In this document: in pieces, positions 60,467 through 64,000 of the stretch | Layout: the number at the start of each line of letters is the position of its first letter | How positions within the stretch are numbered: position 1 is the first letter of the stretch | Assembly: GCF_017968885.1 (NCBI RefSeq) | Contig: NZ_CP072913.1 | Span: forward strand, 5,434,501-5,498,500 | Direction: 5' to 3' | Source of the DNA: Pseudomonas sp. Tri1 | GTDB taxonomy: Bacteria > Pseudomonadota > Gammaproteobacteria > Pseudomonadales > Pseudomonadaceae | Length of the DNA stretch: 64,000 nucleotides | Position numbers and translations under genes: made by a program | The notes under the pieces: generated by a model | Databases searched by the model: none | The model's input: the letters and a program-made list of their open reading frames with translations, nothing else | What the model was told of the DNA's origin: nothing

Positions 60467-61648
60467 TCACCGTTCGATCAGCGCAATGCGCTTGTTGTAC
60501 CAGTTCATCAGCAAGGAAATGCTGATACTGATCGCCAGGTACACGCTCATGGTGATCGCAATCACCTCGATGGCCTGGCCGGTCTGGTTCAACACCGTAC
60601 CGGCAAACAGCGAAACCATTTCCGGATAACCGATACCGGCTGCCAGGGACGAGTTTTTCGCCAGGTTCAGGTATTGGCTGGTCAACGGTGGAATGATCAC
60701 TCGCAGGGCCTGCGGGATGATCACCTTGCGCAGGGTCGGGCCGTTGCGCAGCCCCAGGGAACGGGCCGCCTCGGTCTGGCCATGGCTGACCGACTTGATG
60801 CCCGAACGCACGATCTCGGCGATGAACGCCGCGGTGTACACGGTCAAGGCCAGGGTCAGAGCCAGCAGTTCCGGGATCAGTACCCAGCCACCGACGAAGT
60901 TGAAGCCTTGCAGCTTCGGCATTTCCCAATGCACCGGGGCACCAAACAGCAGCGCGCACAGGGCCGGGATCACCAGGAACAGCGCCAGGCCGACCCAGAA
61001 CTTATGAAACGGCTCGCCGGTCGCTTCGAAACGCTTGTTGGCCCAGCGCGTCATCAGCACGATGGCAACGATGGCCAGCACCACGCTGATCACGAACGGC
61101 CAGAAGCCTTCGGCCACCAGCGCGGCAGGCATGTTCAAGCCCCGGCTGCTGACAAAGAAGGTGTCGCCGAAGTTATGGGCAGCGCGCGGTCCCGGCATGC
61201 TCAGGAATACCGCAAAGTACCAGAACAGGATTTGCAGCAGCGGTGGAATGTTACGGAAGACCTCGACATAAACAGTCGCCAGCTTGGAGATGATCCAGTT
61301 CTGCGACAGTCGCGCCACGCCGATGATGAACCCGAGGATGGTCGCCAGGATCACGCCGATGAAGGTCACCAACAGCGTATTGAGCAACCCGATTACGAAG
61401 ACGCGGGCATAGCTGTCCGCTTCGGTGTAGTCGATCAGGTGTTGGGCAATGCCGAACCCGGCACTGCGTTCCAGGAAGCCGAAACCGGAGGTAATGCCCC
61501 GATGCTGGAGGTTGGTCTGCGTGTTATCGAACAGAAACCAGCCCAGCGAAATAACCGCCACGACCGTGACGATCTGAAATACCCACGCACGCACTCGTGG
61601 ATCGCTGAGGCTGAGCCTCTGCTTAGGTGCGCCGATTGAATTTTGCAT
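60467..61648 (-). CDS. aapQ: General L-amino-acid ABC transporter permease Q
   Basis: A 393-residue inner-membrane permease paired with AapM. The first segment VFQIVTVVAVISLGWFLFDNTQTNLQHRGI is an AapQ hallmark. The core includes GLLNTLLVTFIGVILATILGFIIGVARLS and the EAA loop SVSHGQTEAARSLGLRNGPTLRKVIIPQALRVIIPPLTSQYLNLAKNSSLA. It starts 65 bp after aapJ; a strong hairpin lies in that gap. Confidence 0.92.
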   Translation of the reverse strand: MQNSIGAPKQRLSLSDPRVRAWVFQIVTVVAVISLGWFLFDNTQTNLQHRGITSGFGFLERSAGFGIAQHLIDYTEADSYARVFVIGLLNTLLVTFIGVILATILGFIIGVARLSQNWIISKLATVYVEVFRNIPPLLQILFWYFAVFLSMPGPRAAHNFGDTFFVSSRGLNMPAALVAEGFWPFVISVVLAIVAIVLMTRWANKRFEATGEPFHKFWVGLALFLVIPALCALLFGAPVHWEMPKLQGFNFVGGWVLIPELLALTLALTVYTAAFIAEIVRSGIKSVSHGQTEAARSLGLRNGPTLRKVIIPQALRVIIPPLTSQYLNLAKNSSLAAGIGYPEMVSLFAGTVLNQTGQAIEVIAITMSVYLAISISISLLMNWYNKRIALIER

Positions 61649-61677
61649 GAAGTGCCCCGCAAAGAATGGAACAGAAC

Positions 61678-61706
61678 ATCACCCGGTGGTTGGCCCACCG
61701 GGTGAT
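61678..61706 (-). promoter_or_regulatory. Intercistronic hairpin between aapJ and aapQ
   Basis: A perfect 12-bp stem ATCACCCGGTGG / CCACCGGGTGAT with a 5-nt loop, starting about 8 bp past the aapJ stop. There is no T run, so it is probably an mRNA 3' stabiliser that gives more binding protein than permease, as in other amino-acid ABC operons. Confidence 0.7.
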
Positions 61707-61713
61707 AGAACCA

Positions 61714-62745
61714 TCAGCGCACTGGTGGTGCGTATTGAATGCCGCCGGCGTTCCACAGAGCGTTCAAGCCGCGATCGATTTCCAGCGGAGTGCCCTTGCC
61801 GAGGTTGCGCTCGAACATTTCGCCGTAGTTACCGACTTGCTTGACGATCTGCACGACCCAGTCTTTCGGCAGTTTCAGGTCTTTGCCGTATTCACCGTCG
61901 GCGCCCAACATACGAGCGACGTCAGGGTTCTTGGTGGACTTGGCTTCGGCCTCGACGTTTTTCGAGGTCACACCGGCTTCTTCAGCGTTGAGCAGGGCGT
62001 AGCCAGTCCAGCGCACGATAGCCAGCCACTCGTCGTCCCCGTTACGCACGACCGGACCCAGTGGCTCCTTGGAAATGGTTTCCGGCAGGACCACGTAGTC
62101 CTTCGGCGAGGCCAGCTTGCTGCGCTGGGCGAACAGCTGGGACTTGTCGGAGGTCAGCACGTCGCAACGACCGGATTCCAGCGACTTGGCGCTTTCATCG
62201 GAGGTGTCGAAAGTGATCGGGGTGTACTTCAGGCCGTTGGCACGGAAGTAGTCGGAAACGTTCAGCTCGGTGGTGGTACCGGCCTGGATGCAGATGGTTG
62301 CACCGTCCAGTTCCTTGGCGCTCTTGACGCCCAGCTTGTTGTTGGCCAGGAAGCCGATGCCGTCGTAGTAGGTGATGAAACCTGGAAACTTCAGGCCCAT
62401 GCCAGCATCACGGGAGCTGGTCATGGTGGAGTTGCGCGAGAGCATGTCGATTTCGCCCGATTGCAGCGCGGTGAAGCGCTCCTTGGCGTTCAACTGACTG
62501 AATTTGACCTTGGTCGCATCGCCAAATACAGCAGCGGCCACGGCACGGCAGAAGTCAGCGTCGATACCGACAATCTTGCCGGTCGAATCAGGCACCGAGA
62601 AACCCGGCAGGCCATCACTCACACCGCATTGCACAAAGCCTTTCTTCTGTACGGCATCCAGGGTTGCACCCGCCTGAGCGAACCCGCTGACACCGAGCAC
62701 TGCCGCTGCAGTCACGACGGCCAGGGTGGATTTCAGTAACTTCAT
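61714..62745 (-). CDS. aapJ: General L-amino-acid ABC transporter substrate-binding protein
   Basis: A 343-residue periplasmic binding protein with a signal peptide of about 25 residues (MKLLKSTLAVVTAAAVLGVSGFAQA before GATLDAV). The family-3 SBP pattern is clear: GFVQCGVSDGLPGFSVPDSTGKIVGIDADFCRAVAAAVFGD, then DMLSRNSTMTSSRDAGMG. It delivers a broad range of L-amino acids to AapQMP. GGAGG lies just before the ATG. It heads the operon and its own promoter lies in the 472-bp region upstream. Confidence 0.93.
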   Translation of the reverse strand: MKLLKSTLAVVTAAAVLGVSGFAQAGATLDAVQKKGFVQCGVSDGLPGFSVPDSTGKIVGIDADFCRAVAAAVFGDATKVKFSQLNAKERFTALQSGEIDMLSRNSTMTSSRDAGMGLKFPGFITYYDGIGFLANNKLGVKSAKELDGATICIQAGTTTELNVSDYFRANGLKYTPITFDTSDESAKSLESGRCDVLTSDKSQLFAQRSKLASPKDYVVLPETISKEPLGPVVRNGDDEWLAIVRWTGYALLNAEEAGVTSKNVEAEAKSTKNPDVARMLGADGEYGKDLKLPKDWVVQIVKQVGNYGEMFERNLGKGTPLEIDRGLNALWNAGGIQYAPPVR

Positions 62746-63874
<1,129 letters not shown>

Positions 63875-63978
63875 AGGCCTGATTGCCAGGTCAACGCATT
63901 GATCATCACACTACGCCGCGCCCGTTTCTTGCATTACACTGGCCGGCGTACATTCCTTAACCAATCGATGAGATAACC

Positions 63979-64000
63979 GTGCTCAAAGCACTCAAGAAGA
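63979..64000 (+). CDS. Start of a gene running off the window, probably ATP-dependent RNA helicase RhlB
   Basis: Only seven codons are visible, from a GTG start, reading MLKALKK. Pseudomonas RhlB proteins begin MLKALKKMFGK, from memory, and the neighbouring esterase-helicase order fits, but the visible part is too short to prove it. Confidence 0.4.

Overview
The window is a 64 kb piece of a Pseudomonas chromosome, most likely from the P. fluorescens group. The evidence is the high-GC codon use of nearly every gene, the gene set (gcd, aapJQMP, nagQABFE, purL-mltF, lptFG-pepA-holC-valS, lepAB-rnc-era-recO-pdxJ) and the many extragenic REP palindromes built on GGGAGCGAGCTTGCTCGC. Most of it is ordinary core genome. 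The accessory interest lies at about 1-8.1 kb, 18.1-22.3 kb and 57.6-58.6 kb.

Region by region. 1-7.7 kb (minus strand) is an alternate (CS1/CFA-type, alpha) chaperone-usher fimbrial operon: major pilin, usher, three tandem paralogous CblD/CooD-type tip subunits, and a chaperone cut by the window edge. 8.1-9.5 kb is a PadR repressor overlapping a siderophore-interacting flavoprotein, preceded by a striking inverted repeat. 9.7-18.1 kb is mixed housekeeping: a VUT-family protein, purT, the membrane PQQ glucose dehydrogenase gcd, a VF530-type protein, a Pr6Pr-type membrane protein, DUF1289, a gamma-class carbonic anhydrase-like protein, two Nudix enzymes and an L,D-transpeptidase. 18.3-22.0 kb is an island with a secreted protein resembling the cholera/heat-labile enterotoxin A chain and carrying a second, degenerate ADP-ribosyltransferase-like unit, a DUF6124 protein, an unrecognised gene, a 74-bp structured direct repeat in two copies, and a large inverted repeat (arms about 320 bp) enclosing REP elements.

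22.1-29.4 kb is the N-acetylglucosamine pathway: GntR regulator NagQ, deacetylase NagA, SIS-type deaminase NagB, the EIIA-HPr-EI fusion NagF and the permease NagE. NagE imports and phosphorylates GlcNAc with phosphate relayed from PEP through NagF; NagA and NagB convert GlcNAc-6-P to fructose-6-P. 29.6-34 kb holds a YqfO/NIF3-like protein and purL; 34.1-35.6 kb is mltF. 35.7-41.8 kb is lepA-lepB-rnc-era-recO-pdxJ on the minus strand. It is not next to mucD and lacks the gene usually found between lepB and rnc. 42-44.2 kb is lptG/lptF (LPS export), divergent from pepA-holC-unknown-valS. 50.2-53.4 kb carries rlmF, a HU gene, yejK/ndpA and a membrane-anchored glutaredoxin.

53.6-57.6 kb contains a GST-like protein, a GIY-YIG protein, an NTF2-like protein, a CynX/NimT-type MFS transporter and a FadR-type regulator. 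57.7-58.5 kb is a complete MqsRA toxin-antitoxin system with a near-perfect operator palindrome. 58.6-62.7 kb is the aapJQMP general L-amino-acid ABC transporter, with a strong hairpin between aapJ and aapQ. The window ends with a carboxylesterase and the first codons of what is probably rhlB. No rRNA, tRNA, CRISPR array, transposase or prophage genes were seen.
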